Of a stretch of 64,000 bases of DNA, positions 18,602 through 26,596 are shown piece after piece. The stretch is from positions 27,849 through 91,848 of the forward strand of contig CAZEJS010000008.1 of NCBI GenBank assembly GCA_964512645.1, in the 5' to 3' direction. How positions within the stretch are numbered: position 1 is the stretch's first letter; every line of letters begins with the position of its first letter. The translations under genes were made by a program, and so were the position numbers. The DNA is from CAZEJS01 sp964512645. Lineage in GTDB: Bacteria; Actinomycetota; Geothermincolia; Fen-727; Anoxymicrobiaceae. The notes beneath the pieces are model-generated. The model was not told where the DNA came from. It searched no databases and saw nothing but the letters and a program-made list of their open reading frames with translations.

Positions 18602-19696
18602 TTACTTCAGCCTCACGGGCATCAGGATGTAGTTGTATTTCTCGCTGTCTTCGGTCCTGACGAGCGCCGGCTTCTGCGGATCATCGAGCCTGATCTCCAC
18701 TTTTTCACTCTCGACCCCGGCCAGCCCGTCCATCAGGTACGCGCCGTTGAAACCGATCTCCATCTCGTCGCCGCTGACCTCCGCCGGTATCTCTTCCCGG
18801 GAATCCCCTCCCTCGGGGCTCTCGGCGGTAACTTTCAGGTGGTCGCCGTACACCCCCACCCTCATGTTATGCCCGAAGATCAGCGCCCTCTTCACCACGG
18901 AAGTAAGCCCCTCTTTTTCTATCTTTATCGCAGTTTTCTCTCCCCTGGGGATGAGCTGCTTGTAATTGGGGAACTGCCCTTCTATCAGCCTGCTGCTTAC
19001 ACAGAGGTCCCCCGTCCTGAACATAACCTGCTTGTCCTGCATCTTCATCTCTACGTCAGAGTCTCTGGTCCCCGCGAGCCTGGCCACCTCGTTCAGGGTC
19101 TTGCTGGGTATTATGCAGTCCTCCCATTCGTTCACGTTCCCGGTTATGTCCGCCTCTTTCCATGCCAGCCGGTAGCTGTCCGTCGCCACCATTTTCACCG
19201 TGGAATCGCTTACGTTCTTCTCTACCAACGTTCCTGTGAGCACAGGCCTCTTCTCGTCATTGGACGACGCCCTGGATGTTTGCTGGACGGCGAGGATGAA
19301 TTCTCCGCCGGACATCTTCACCACCGCTTCTCCTTCCCATGAAGGCACGTGGGGGAAATCCTCCGGCATCATTTCCCTTATGCGGTACTCTCCGGCGGAA
19401 GACCTTATGCTCAGGTGCTTTTCTCCGGTCTCGAGCTGCAGGGTCCCCGACGGCAGGTTTTTGACTATATCCCCGATCAGACGACCGGACACCACGGTCG
19501 ACCCGCCTTCGGTAATTTCTGTTTCAAGGTCGGCGCGCACGCTCATTTCGAGGTCCGTGCTGCAGATCGTCAGCCTTCCTCCCTCGGCGGCGATCAACAG
19601 ACCGGAGAGTATAGGCATGGTTACCCGGCTGGAAACACCCCTCAGCGCTGTCTGAACCAGATTGTTGAGCTTGTCCTTCTCACAGGAAACTATCAT
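18602..19696 (-). CDS. dnaN: DNA polymerase III beta sliding clamp
   Basis: A 364-residue clamp of three similar domains that tethers polymerase III to DNA. The C-terminus ends in YNYILMPVRL, the conserved hydrophobic-pocket tail of DnaN. The N-terminus (CEKDKLNNLVQTALRGVSSR) fits the family. Start ATG 19696. Immediately upstream, 19697-20243 carries the putative origin unwinding region, giving the standard dnaA-oriC-dnaN order. Confidence 0.98.
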   Translation of the reverse strand: MIVSCEKDKLNNLVQTALRGVSSRVTMPILSGLLIAAEGGRLTICSTDLEMSVRADLETEITEGGSTVVSGRLIGDIVKNLPSGTLQLETGEKHLSIRSSAGEYRIREMMPEDFPHVPSWEGEAVVKMSGGEFILAVQQTSRASSNDEKRPVLTGTLVEKNVSDSTVKMVATDSYRLAWKEADITGNVNEWEDCIIPSKTLNEVARLAGTRDSDVEMKMQDKQVMFRTGDLCVSSRLIEGQFPNYKQLIPRGEKTAIKIEKEGLTSVVKRALIFGHNMRVGVYGDHLKVTAESPEGGDSREEIPAEVSGDEMEIGFNGAYLMDGLAGVESEKVEIRLDDPQKPALVRTEDSEKYNYILMPVRLK

Positions 19697-19741
19697 CCTC
19701 GCATTCCCCCTGATTTCCGTTGCCTCGGCTCACCGCAGAGA

Positions 19742-19770
19742 ATTATATATCAGAAAAGCCGTGTTATTTC
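19742..19770 (-). promoter_or_regulatory. probable dnaN promoter
   Basis: On the minus strand a perfect TATAAT (19742-19747) lies about 45 bases before the dnaN start codon, in a clearly AT-rich patch. The -35 region (about 19765-19770) is weak. It should drive dnaN-recF-DUF721 and perhaps the gyrase genes. Confidence 0.45.
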
Positions 19771-19991
19771 ACTAGAACCGGATGCTCGAGAACGCTCTGG
19801 ATATTCGCGGACATACCGAGAATGAGACTGTCCCCGCGACCTTTTTGAGAGCCCCATGGACGGATGGTTGGAAATCCGCACGAAAACATCGTCAGGAGCC
19901 TCCGGACCTCGCACAGTCAGAGGGAAGGGGGTCCAATTCGAATTTCCACCGAAGCCACTATGTCTTTACCTCTCCTTCATTCAATAAAAAC

Positions 19992-20231
19992 AAGTAGCAG
20001 TAGTAGTAAGGAGTGTTGATTTGTGGAAAGAGGTTGGAAATCGGCTTGAATATGGGAAAAACAAAGGCCGGGAGTGGTGAAAAAGAGGTGCAGAAACTCA
20101 AGAGATTTCAACAGAGAGCGTCCCTGACGAAAAAAGGAGCGGGGACTGTTGTAGAAAGGATGTTGAAGAAGTCCATGTTTTCCACGCGAATCAACAGGAG
20201 AACGAAGAGATAATTAACGGAGTTTTCCACA
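19992..20231. other. oriC: oriC, dnaA-dnaN part: DnaA boxes and DnaA-trio-like unwinding element
   Basis: Three DnaA boxes lie here: TGTGGAAAG (20022-20030, minus-strand box CTTTCCACA), TTTTCCACG (20178-20186) and TTTTCCACA (20223-20231). Next to the first, 19992-20009 is a run of trinucleotides (AGTAGCAGTAGTAGTAA). Read 3'-5' it gives repeats of (A/G)AT, the DnaA-trio pattern described in Bacillus subtilis. It stands beside an AT-rich stretch (19960-19995), at the expected polarity relative to the box. This is probably where the duplex opens. An open frame at 20013-20213 is regarded as fortuitous. Confidence 0.7.
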
Positions 20232-20243
20232 GGCGGGGAAAAC

Positions 20244-21638
20244 TCACACGGATTTGTTGATCATGTTGGTGAGCTCGGTGACTTCCTGGAAAGTCTCTCT
20301 CTTGGTCTTGATAAGCGACTCGATCTTGCGGCAGGAGTGGAGGACGGTAGTGTGGTCACGCCCGCCGAACTGGCCCCCGATGCCGATAAGGGTGGCGTCG
20401 GTCATCTCGCGGCAGAGGTACATTGCCACCTGCCGTGCGTGGACCAGGGGGCGTGACCGGCTCTTGCCGGTCAAATCGAGTACGGCGATGTCGTAGTAGT
20501 TGGCAACCAGGTTCTGGATGATCTCCGCGCTGGGGGCTTTCGAGTGGTGAGGCTCGGCGACCTGGTCCTTGAGCACGTCTTGAACCATTGCAAGGTCAAT
20601 CCTGGTGCCGTAGAGGCGGGCGGAAGCGACAACCCTGTTCAGGAGCCCTTCCAGGGATCGGATGTTGTCCTTCACCTTAGACGCGATGAAAATCAGGGCG
20701 TCGTCGGGGATCTCGACATGTTCTTCGCGGGCCTTCAGGTGAAGGATTGCCAGCCTGGTTTCCAGGTCCGGGGGAGTGATGTCTATTCGCAGACCGCCCT
20801 CGAACCGCGAACGGATGCGGTCGGCAAGCTGGGGTATGTCGCTGGGGGGACGGTCGCTCGACAGAACGATATGGTTGTTCGACTCGTAGAGGAGGTTGAA
20901 GATATCAAAGAACTTGCCCTGGGTGGCATCCGTGGCCCCCAGCGCCTGTATGTCGTCGAATAGCACGATCTTGTTGCTGATGTACTTCTGGTCGAAGGAA
21001 GCCTTGTCCCGCTTCAGAGTTATAGTGGCGATGAACTCGTCTATGAAGGTGGAAGTCTGGACGTACTTGACCTTGATGTTCGGGGTCATCTTCTCGGCGT
21101 AGTCCTTGATGGCGTACAGGAGGTGGGTCTTCCCGAGGCCGGTGCCGCCGTAGATGAAGAGAGGGTTGTACTTGTCGCCGGGGAATTCGGCCACCATCAA
21201 TGCGGCGTGATAGGCGAACTTGTTGGAATCGCCCACCACGAAGTTGTCGAATGTGTACTTCTTCGGGGGCTCAGGGTCCTGTCCCATGAGAAGGTTCGTG
21301 CTCTCCTGGTTAAGAGGAGTCCCCGCACGGAAGGCGATAGACTCAACCACCTCACCCGGGGTGGAGACGGTGACGACTACCCGGACCGGGCGCGAGAGGA
21401 CCCTCGAGGCCGACTCGGTGATGATGTCCAGGTACTTATCGGAAATTATGTCTTTGGCGAAAGCGCTCGGGGCGCCGAGCGTGAGGGAGTCGCCGTCCAG
21501 GGCCATGGGGCGCAGGGGAGAGATGATCGAGGTGAACATGTACGAGGGAACGCGCCCTTTGACGTCGTTCAGGCACGAACTCCAGAGCTCCCCGACTTCC
21601 ACCGGACTCTCCTCTTCCACTGCTGCCTGACGGTCCAC
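20244..21638 (-). CDS. dnaA: chromosomal replication initiator DnaA
   Basis: A 464-residue DnaA. Domain I is about residues 12-95, followed by a short linker. The AAA+ domain begins near YTFDNFVVGDSN (residue ~128), with Walker A GGTGLGKTH near 164 and Walker B LFDDIQ near 226. The SLEGLLNRV segment is near 330. The C-terminal DNA-binding domain carries DHTTVLHSCRKI (about 430-441), the DnaA-box recognition signature. The GTG at 21638 is taken as the start. DnaA boxes lie on both flanks, so autoregulation is likely. Confidence 0.98.
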   Translation of the reverse strand: MDRQAAVEEESPVEVGELWSSCLNDVKGRVPSYMFTSIISPLRPMALDGDSLTLGAPSAFAKDIISDKYLDIITESASRVLSRPVRVVVTVSTPGEVVESIAFRAGTPLNQESTNLLMGQDPEPPKKYTFDNFVVGDSNKFAYHAALMVAEFPGDKYNPLFIYGGTGLGKTHLLYAIKDYAEKMTPNIKVKYVQTSTFIDEFIATITLKRDKASFDQKYISNKIVLFDDIQALGATDATQGKFFDIFNLLYESNNHIVLSSDRPPSDIPQLADRIRSRFEGGLRIDITPPDLETRLAILHLKAREEHVEIPDDALIFIASKVKDNIRSLEGLLNRVVASARLYGTRIDLAMVQDVLKDQVAEPHHSKAPSAEIIQNLVANYYDIAVLDLTGKSRSRPLVHARQVAMYLCREMTDATLIGIGGQFGGRDHTTVLHSCRKIESLIKTKRETFQEVTELTNMINKSV

Positions 21639-21715
21639 TGAAGGCGCCCCCTTGTCCGTGCCGCACGATCGCTACTCGGTAGATCGCCAGGCGATACTAC
21701 CGGCGCTTCAACAAA

Positions 21716-21839
21716 TTATCCACATCAATGTGGAAAAAACCGGTCGCGGGCAGCCCCCTTTCCCCGTAAGGAGGCCTCCCGGCCGAGATATCAACAATTC
21801 GAGCCGGTTATCAACCGGGTTTTCCACATTTGTGGAAAC
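21716..21839. other. oriC: oriC, dnaA-rpmH part: two inverted pairs of DnaA boxes
   Basis: Four strong boxes form two head-to-head pairs: TTATCCACA (21716-21724, perfect consensus) with TGTGGAAAA (21729-21737), and TTTTCCACA (21820-21828) with TGTGGAAAC (21831-21839). A weaker TTATCAACC is at 21808. With the dnaA-dnaN cluster this makes a bipartite origin around dnaA. Boxes here may also control dnaA transcription. Confidence 0.8.
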
Positions 21840-21859
21840 TCCCCCCAGACACACGAAAG

Positions 21860-21878
21860 CCCAGGTCGTGGACCTGGG
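21860..21878. terminator. short hairpin between dnaA and rpmH
   Basis: An eight-base inverted repeat (CCCAGGTC/GACCTGGG) with a three-base loop, in the divergent dnaA-rpmH spacer. Because the flanking genes diverge it is not an obvious terminator for either; it may be an origin structure. Confidence 0.3.
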
Positions 21879-22065
21879 TCTTGGCGCGGTGGATTATAAC
21901 AAGGTCCCGGCGCACAACGCAATACGTTTGTCGGCGACAACCGATAAATCTTGCGAATGGAAACGATAAGGCGAGCAGCTCAAGAAAGAAGCGACCCCGC
22001 GGCACAAATACGTCTCGCGCGCTCCGGGCGGCTCCGCCGAGGAAAACGCGACCGGCCTCGTTTCT

Positions 22066-22093
22066 TTGACATAGGTCGGCAGTCCAGTATAAT
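22066..22093 (+). promoter_or_regulatory. strong promoter of rpmH-rnpA-yidD-yidC-jag
   Basis: Perfect TTGACA (22066-22071) and perfect TATAAT (22088-22093), 16 bases apart, 37 bases upstream of rpmH. This is the best sigma-70-type promoter in the window. Confidence 0.85.
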
Positions 22094-22130
22094 TTAGCCT
22101 GCTTTTATAGCCGGTGCTTCTTCCAGAGGA

Positions 22131-22271
22131 ATGCCAGTGAAAAGAACGTATCAGCCGAAAGTGCGAAAAAGAAAGAAAGAACACGGGTTCCGCAAGAGGA
22201 TGAGCTCGAAGGCCGGCCGCAGGATCCTGAAGCGCAGAAGGGACAAGGGGAGGGCAAGGCTGACCGCTTAG
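22131..22271 (+). CDS. rpmH: 50S ribosomal protein L34
   Basis: A 46-residue, very basic protein with the L34 signature: MPVKRTYQPKVRKRKKEHGF, then the FRKRMSSKAGRRILKRRR core. The ATG at 22131 is preceded by an AGAGGA ribosome site. It is the first gene of the plus-strand run leaving the origin and precedes rnpA, as in nearly all bacteria. Confidence 0.97.
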   Translation: MPVKRTYQPKVRKRKKEHGFRKRMSSKAGRRILKRRRDKGRARLTA

Positions 22272-22282
22272 CCGGCCACGCT

Positions 22283-22669
22283 ATGCCTGGCAGCAAAGAC
22301 CCACTCATCCGTTGGATAACCTCGCCGGTCGAGATCCGGTCTTTGAGAAAGTCGGGGAGCCTGGACCGGGGCGACCTCGTTTTCGTGTGGTCGAGCGGGC
22401 GTGGGGGACCGGCTGATGAGGCCTCGGTCGCGGTAGTGACGGGAAGAGGCTTCTCCGGGGCCGTTGCGAGGAATCTCGCCAAGAGGCGTCTCAGGGGGAG
22501 CGTCCTCCAGCTCAGAGGGCTCCTGGAGCCCGGGAGAAGCTACCTGATAGAGGCGAGAAAAGAGCTCGAGAGAGCGAATTACCAAAATTTGGTATTTGAG
22601 ATAGAGCAGAAGCTCATAAGGGCGCGGAATTGGGAGAGGAAGAAGAAGGCGACGTCCTGCAGAAGCTGA
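22283..22669 (+). CDS. rnpA: ribonuclease P protein component
   Basis: A 128-residue basic protein that assists the RNase P RNA in maturing tRNA 5' ends. The RNR motif appears as ARNLAKRRLRGS (about residues 61-72). The upstream half is divergent but in the expected position between rpmH and yidD. Its 3' end overlaps the yidD start by 40 bases. Within the coding sequence is an AT-rich palindrome (TACCAAAATTTGGTA), of unknown meaning. Confidence 0.9.
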   Translation: MPGSKDPLIRWITSPVEIRSLRKSGSLDRGDLVFVWSSGRGGPADEASVAVVTGRGFSGAVARNLAKRRLRGSVLQLRGLLEPGRSYLIEARKELERANYQNLVFEIEQKLIRARNWERKKKATSCRS

Positions 22670-22863
22670 CGCTTCTCCTGGTGCGGGCATACAGGAAGTA
22701 CGTTTCTCCCGCGCTGAAGCCCAGGTGCCGCTTCTACCCTTCATGCTCGGAGTATTTTGAACGGGCTGTGGTGAAGTACGGATTTTTCAAGGGCTCGGCG
22801 AAGGGAGTTTACAGGATAATGAGGTGTCACCCCTTCGCGGAGGGGGGATATGACCCTCCCTAG
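22630..22863 (+). CDS. yidD: membrane protein insertion efficiency factor YidD
   Basis: A 77-residue YidD with the signature RFYPSCSEYF (about residues 33-42) and the C-terminal RCHPFAEGGYDP. It is a small inner-face membrane-associated protein that assists YidC-dependent insertion. The reading starts at a TTG (22630) inside rnpA; later starts would still keep the core. It lies nine bases before yidC. Confidence 0.93.
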   Translation: MGEEEEGDVLQKLTLLLVRAYRKYVSPALKPRCRFYPSCSEYFERAVVKYGFFKGSAKGVYRIMRCHPFAEGGYDPP

Positions 22864-22872
22864 ATCGGTCTG

Positions 22873-24096
22873 GTGTTGAGTTTGCATTTTGCGGCGATCC
22901 CGTTACTGGGACCCATAAGCGAGTTCTTCGCGAAGATACTCGAGTTTTTCAACAGATTCACCGGGAGCTTCGGGTGGAACGTCATACTCCTGACGGTGGC
23001 CTTCAGGGTCGTCATCCTCCCGCTGTCCATCAAGCAGACGAAATCCATGATTGCCATGCAGCGGCTCCAGCCCCAGCTCAAGGAGATCCAGAAGAAGTAC
23101 AAGGACGACCGCGAGAAGCAGGGCCAGGAGATGATGAAGCTGTACAAGGAGAACAAGGTCAGCCCTCTCGGGGGCTGCCTTCCCCTTATACTGCAGTTGC
23201 CGATCCTCTTTGCCCTTTTCGAGGTGTTGAGAAATACCCCCGCGTACGTCCACTATAAGACAAGCTTCAGTTTCCTGGGAATCAGCAACCTCATAGCGAC
23301 CGGCCAGGTGCTCTGGGCAGGCGGCAAGGTGCACATGTACGATGTCGCCCTCAAGAAGGTGGTACCGGTCAAGGTGGCCGGGGGCGAGTATGCGGCCGTC
23401 ATCATGCTGATACTGCTCACGATCCTTACCGGGTACGTATCGTCGAAGATGATGACCAATGACCCCAAGCAGGCGAAGATGATGATGCTCATGCCGGTGA
23501 TATTTGGCGTGTTCGCCTGGATTCTGCCGGCGGGGGTCACCATCTACATCGTCACCACCAACGTACTCATGGTGGCTCAACAGTACGTTCAGCTCGAGGC
23601 CGACGGTTTCTACGACGAAAAACGTGCCATGCGTCTCAAGACCGGAGAGCCGTTGAAGTGGCACGAACGATGGCGTTTCAAGTTCTATGACTACGGGTCC
23701 ATCGCGCTCACGGCAGTGCGGATCAAGAAGCGGCCCGCGCAGGCGGAGAAGAAGACCGCGCCGGTCGGCGGGGAGGGAAAGGGCCCGGCGGGCCAGCAAC
23801 GGAAGCCCGCGGCCAAGCCGCCCGCAGGTGAAAAGCCCGCCGGCAAGAAACCCGGGGGCAAGCCGCCCGCCGGGAAGAAGACCGCGGCCAAGGCGCCCGC
23901 CGGCAAGAAACCCGTACAGCAACCCCGGGACGCGGGCACTGGCAGTCAGGCCACGAAGAAGCAAAAAGCCGGAGCCCCGACGGAAAAGGACGCGGGAACA
24001 GGCGTGTCGCCGACGGAGCCCGGCAAGCCGCAAACCACCGGTCACGGGGGTTCAAGACAGTATCCTGCAAAAAAGAAGGGCTCTAAGAAGAAGTAG
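22873..24096 (+). CDS. yidC: membrane protein insertase YidC/Oxa1
   Basis: A 407-residue insertase of the short Gram-positive type without the large periplasmic domain. The first conserved segment covers about residues 30-60 (FRVVILPLSIKQTKS, with the hydrophilic-groove arginine). The cytoplasmic coiled hairpin is 60-100. Later membrane segments lie near 105-125, 170-190 and 205-240. From about residue 290 comes a long disordered tail built of PAGKKP/PAGEKP-like units and ending KKGSKKK. Such a basic tail can contact ribosomes in YidC2-type proteins. GTG start. Confidence 0.95.
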   Translation: MLSLHFAAIPLLGPISEFFAKILEFFNRFTGSFGWNVILLTVAFRVVILPLSIKQTKSMIAMQRLQPQLKEIQKKYKDDREKQGQEMMKLYKENKVSPLGGCLPLILQLPILFALFEVLRNTPAYVHYKTSFSFLGISNLIATGQVLWAGGKVHMYDVALKKVVPVKVAGGEYAAVIMLILLTILTGYVSSKMMTNDPKQAKMMMLMPVIFGVFAWILPAGVTIYIVTTNVLMVAQQYVQLEADGFYDEKRAMRLKTGEPLKWHERWRFKFYDYGSIALTAVRIKKRPAQAEKKTAPVGGEGKGPAGQQRKPAAKPPAGEKPAGKKPGGKPPAGKKTAAKAPAGKKPVQQPRDAGTGSQATKKQKAGAPTEKDAGTGVSPTEPGKPQTTGHGGSRQYPAKKKGSKKK

Positions 24097-24128
24097 GCGT
24101 TGTTTGAAGTGATAGAGAGGTCGCCAGA

Positions 24129-24914
24129 ATGAGAGAAAAAGCCTGGGAATACACGGGAAAGACCGTCGAAGAAGCAACCCAGATCGCCCTGGAGGAGCTG
24201 GGGCTGGAGCGCGACGATATTTACGTGGAAATCCTGGAGGAATCGCAGAAAGGCTTCCTGGGCCTGGGGAACAAAGGCGCCCGGATCAAGGTTGAGCTGA
24301 TCGGCGAATGGGAGGTTCAGGGGAAGAAGTGGGAAGCGAAGAGCGAAGCGTTTCCCCCGGAAGGAGAATTGGAAGCCCCTGCAGAGGCTTCCGTTCCCGC
24401 GAGAGCTGCCCATGCGGAAGTGTACGGGGAAGAGGAAGATGCTTCCGTCCCGATGGAGTCGACGTTCAAGCCCATTGCGATGGTCAAGGAGATTCTGGGC
24501 ATGATCGGCGTCGATGCAATGGTTGAAGGCAGAGAACGCGAAGACTCGGTCATTGTGGACATCTGGGGGGACGACGTCGCGATACTGATCGGGAAAGGCG
24601 GCTCGACCCTGGACGCACTGCAGTACCTGGTAAATATAAGCTGCAGGCGGACCGGCGAGGTCACCAAGAAGATAATCGTTGACGCCGAAGGATATCGAAA
24701 GCGCAGAAAGGCCAAGCTGGAAAAACAGGCGGCCAAGCTCGCGGACGATGTGAAGGCCAGGCGGAAGAGCATGGAGATGTTGCCGATGTCTGCCTCAGAG
24801 CGAAAGATCGTCCACATGGCGCTGAGGCAAGTCGGCGGCGTCTGGACTGACAGTTCCGGGGAAGAACCAAACAGGAGAGTAGTTGTCCACCCCGAAACCG
24901 AACGTTCCACGTGA
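24129..24914 (+). CDS. khpB: RNA-binding protein Jag/KhpB
   Basis: A 261-residue protein with the Jag N-terminal domain (residues 1-55, including GKTVEEA and EESQKGFLGLG), an acidic linker (about 70-115), a KH domain (about 120-190, IGKGGSTLDALQYLVN), and an R3H domain (about 195-255, MSASERKIVHMAL). KhpB binds RNA with KhpA and affects cell division and elongation. The gene follows yidC by 32 bases. Its TGA stop (24912-24914) lies inside a parS site. Confidence 0.94.
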   Translation: MREKAWEYTGKTVEEATQIALEELGLERDDIYVEILEESQKGFLGLGNKGARIKVELIGEWEVQGKKWEAKSEAFPPEGELEAPAEASVPARAAHAEVYGEEEDASVPMESTFKPIAMVKEILGMIGVDAMVEGREREDSVIVDIWGDDVAILIGKGGSTLDALQYLVNISCRRTGEVTKKIIVDAEGYRKRRKAKLEKQAAKLADDVKARRKSMEMLPMSASERKIVHMALRQVGGVWTDSSGEEPNRRVVVHPETERST

Positions 24915-24918
24915 AACA
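24903..24918. promoter_or_regulatory. parS: parS centromere site 1
   Basis: A 16-base palindrome matching the parS consensus TGTTNCACGTGAAACA at 15 of 16 positions (first base C). The core GTTCCACGTGAAAC is intact. It overlaps the stop codon of jag. ParB from the nearby parAB operon should bind here. Confidence 0.9.
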
Positions 24919-24945
24919 CCGCACCTCTACCCCCCATCCTGAACG

Positions 24946-24970
24946 CGAAACGGTCCCTGGGACCGTTTCG
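24946..24970. terminator. perfect 12-bp inverted repeat after jag
   Basis: Twelve-base arms (CGAAACGGTCCC/GGGACCGTTTCG) around a single T. It can form a strong hairpin 31 bases after the jag stop. There is no T-run, so it may be a factor-assisted terminator, or a cruciform element beside parS. Confidence 0.45.
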
Positions 24971-25968
24971 TGCTTGCGCGGCCAGGCGTTTGCCGACGTC
25001 GTGAACGAGAAGATCGCAGCCGACCGTTGCGTGCGCGCGGCCAGGCGTTTCATTCATGAACGGGGCGCCGTGAGAAAAGACGCGGGACAGAGGCAACCAC
25101 ACTAGGCTGCTACGCGCCGCACCCGACCCCGTGAACGTCCAGAACGGCACTATTTCCCGCATTTCCCGATGGAAACGGAAGCTCAGCGCTGTTTCGAACG
25201 CAGAGGTTCTTCTCCATGGCGGGAGCTGCCAGCCCTTATGGTTCAAGAACGCCTGCGGGCAACGAGGCCCGTTTGCGTCACAGGCGGTAGAGACGGGGGC
25301 AGGGCAGGCTGGATCTCGTGTGAGAAACAAACGACTTGCCAGAATGTGACTTGCTGACTTGAGCGAAGATTGCGGAGGCGACGGTTATCCAGGCCTCAAA
25401 TAAGAGGCAGAAAATGGGCTGGGCCAAAAAATGGGCCGGGGAGGAGCGAGTGCTCGAAAAGCGCCGGAATGCGGGACGCCGGGAACCAGGAGAGAGATCC
25501 GGGCCCTGTCAGTTTCCGTTCCGTGTCGTGAAATACGACGGCCCGGCAGGCAGAAGAAAAAGCGTTTTGGCCTGATAGGCACGCCCAGTGCCAAAAAAGC
25601 AACGACACTGGCAGGCGAGTCAAAAACGAAAGGCACTCTCGCCCGCCAATTGTGCACGGCGAGCGGTATCGTGGCGAACGCCCGCCAATGCCTGAGGCCT
25701 AAAGCTTAACATCAAGTATGGGGTGTTCGAAAAGTACACGTGCAGCTTGTTGGATGCTCCAACTGTTGCTGAAGGGGGCTCTTCAGCGGCGGCAGGCCCA
25801 TCCAAGAAGTCCAGTGACAGGCTGAGAGAAGGACGCGCATGTGCAAAAGCCGGCCACGGGGACTGCGATCCTTCCTCGAATCTGTCCCCAAGATGACCAG
25901 GACGGGGGAGATCCGAGCTGGACTGCAGCGAGAATTGCTGGACCGAGCAGAGGCGCCTGTAGAAAAGA

Positions 25969-26127
25969 TGTGGAAATGTGGATATTCCAGGAACGCTGTC
26001 TGGAGAAGTTAATGCTGCAGAAAAAGGCGCAATTCTCAAGGAATAGCTGGGCGATACCGAGACGGGAATGTGGAAAGTGAAGGTGTCGGGACAGCGTCGA
26101 GAGTCCGCAAACGAGGCGTTTTCCACA
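25969..26127. other. third cluster of DnaA-box-like sites
   Basis: Four sites in 160 bases: TGTGGAAAT (25969-25977), TGTGGATAT (25977-25985, one base from consensus), TGTGGAAAG (26069-26077) and TTTTCCACA (26119-26127). The last is only 21 bases from a parS site. It could be an accessory origin part or a DnaA titration locus; this is inference from motif density. Confidence 0.5.
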
Positions 26128-26147
26128 GATTTGTTGAAAAGAACTCG

Positions 26148-26163
26148 TGTTTCACGTGAAACG
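26148..26163. promoter_or_regulatory. parS: parS centromere site 2
   Basis: TGTTTCACGTGAAACG matches the parS consensus at 15 of 16 positions, with an intact core palindrome. It lies about 1.1 kb upstream of parA and 1.2 kb from parS site 1. Confidence 0.9.
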
Positions 26164-26273
26164 TCGGGGTTTGGGAAAAAACGACCAGGCGCGGGAAAGA
26201 ACGCAAGTGGGCAGAAGGAACGATGAGGACGCAAGCTAAAAGAAAGCAAACCTCAGTTGTCAGGAGGAAGGTC

Positions 26274-26330
26274 ATGTCCGGAGCGCTTGCTGCAAAAAAC
26301 GCAGGAAAGAAGAAGCGGTGGGGCGTGTAG
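26274..26330 (+). CDS. possible 18-residue microprotein
   Basis: An ATG (26274) follows a perfect AGGAGG (26262-26267) with six-base spacing and opens an 18-codon frame, ending in TAG, for a basic peptide (AGKKKRWGV at its C-terminus). The ideal ribosome site in an otherwise geneless spacer is the only support. Confidence 0.2.
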   Translation: MSGALAAKNAGKKKRWGV

Positions 26331-26596
26331 ACGCGGGATGCCACGAATTGGAGTGAGGCGCAGGGGCTGCCTGGTCATCACCAGGAGGTCCGGGCCGGGG
26401 GGAGACGAAGTGATTGTCAAGTACGAGGCAAGGCGGCAATATTTAAGGTGGGGGTCCCCCGGGAAATGGAAGGAGCGGCATCGAGAATTACCAATTAATG
26501 GTAATTATGGGGTCGGCATGCGGTTCAGGTAGAAGCTGGAGCTATTGCTCACGCTGAAAGGAACGCCCGGACCGGGGTTTTCTCTGAGGAGATGAC

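Larger units (their letters stand above)
24971..26596. other. long jag-rsmG spacer with no convincing gene
   Basis: About 1.6 kb without an open frame that resembles a protein. Its base composition is more A/G-skewed than the neighbouring genes. It contains a 16-base sequence (GCGCGGCCAGGCGTTT) present at about 24975 and again at about 25034, a cluster of DnaA-box-like sites (25969-26127), parS site 2 (26148-26163), a possible 18-codon ORF (26274-26330), and an AT-rich inverted repeat AATTACC/GGTAATT (26486-26506) ahead of rsmG. In most relatives this spacer is short. Confidence 0.6.

Noticed and set aside
20013..20213. 66-residue ORF between dnaN and dnaA
   Set aside because: Lies within the origin region among DnaA boxes, starts at a TTG just before a DnaA box and resembles nothing; probably fortuitous.
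25620..26249. 209-codon minus-strand frame in the jag-rsmG spacer
   Set aside because: Ser/Pro/Arg-rich translation without domain character, spans a parS site and DnaA boxes; treated as non-coding.
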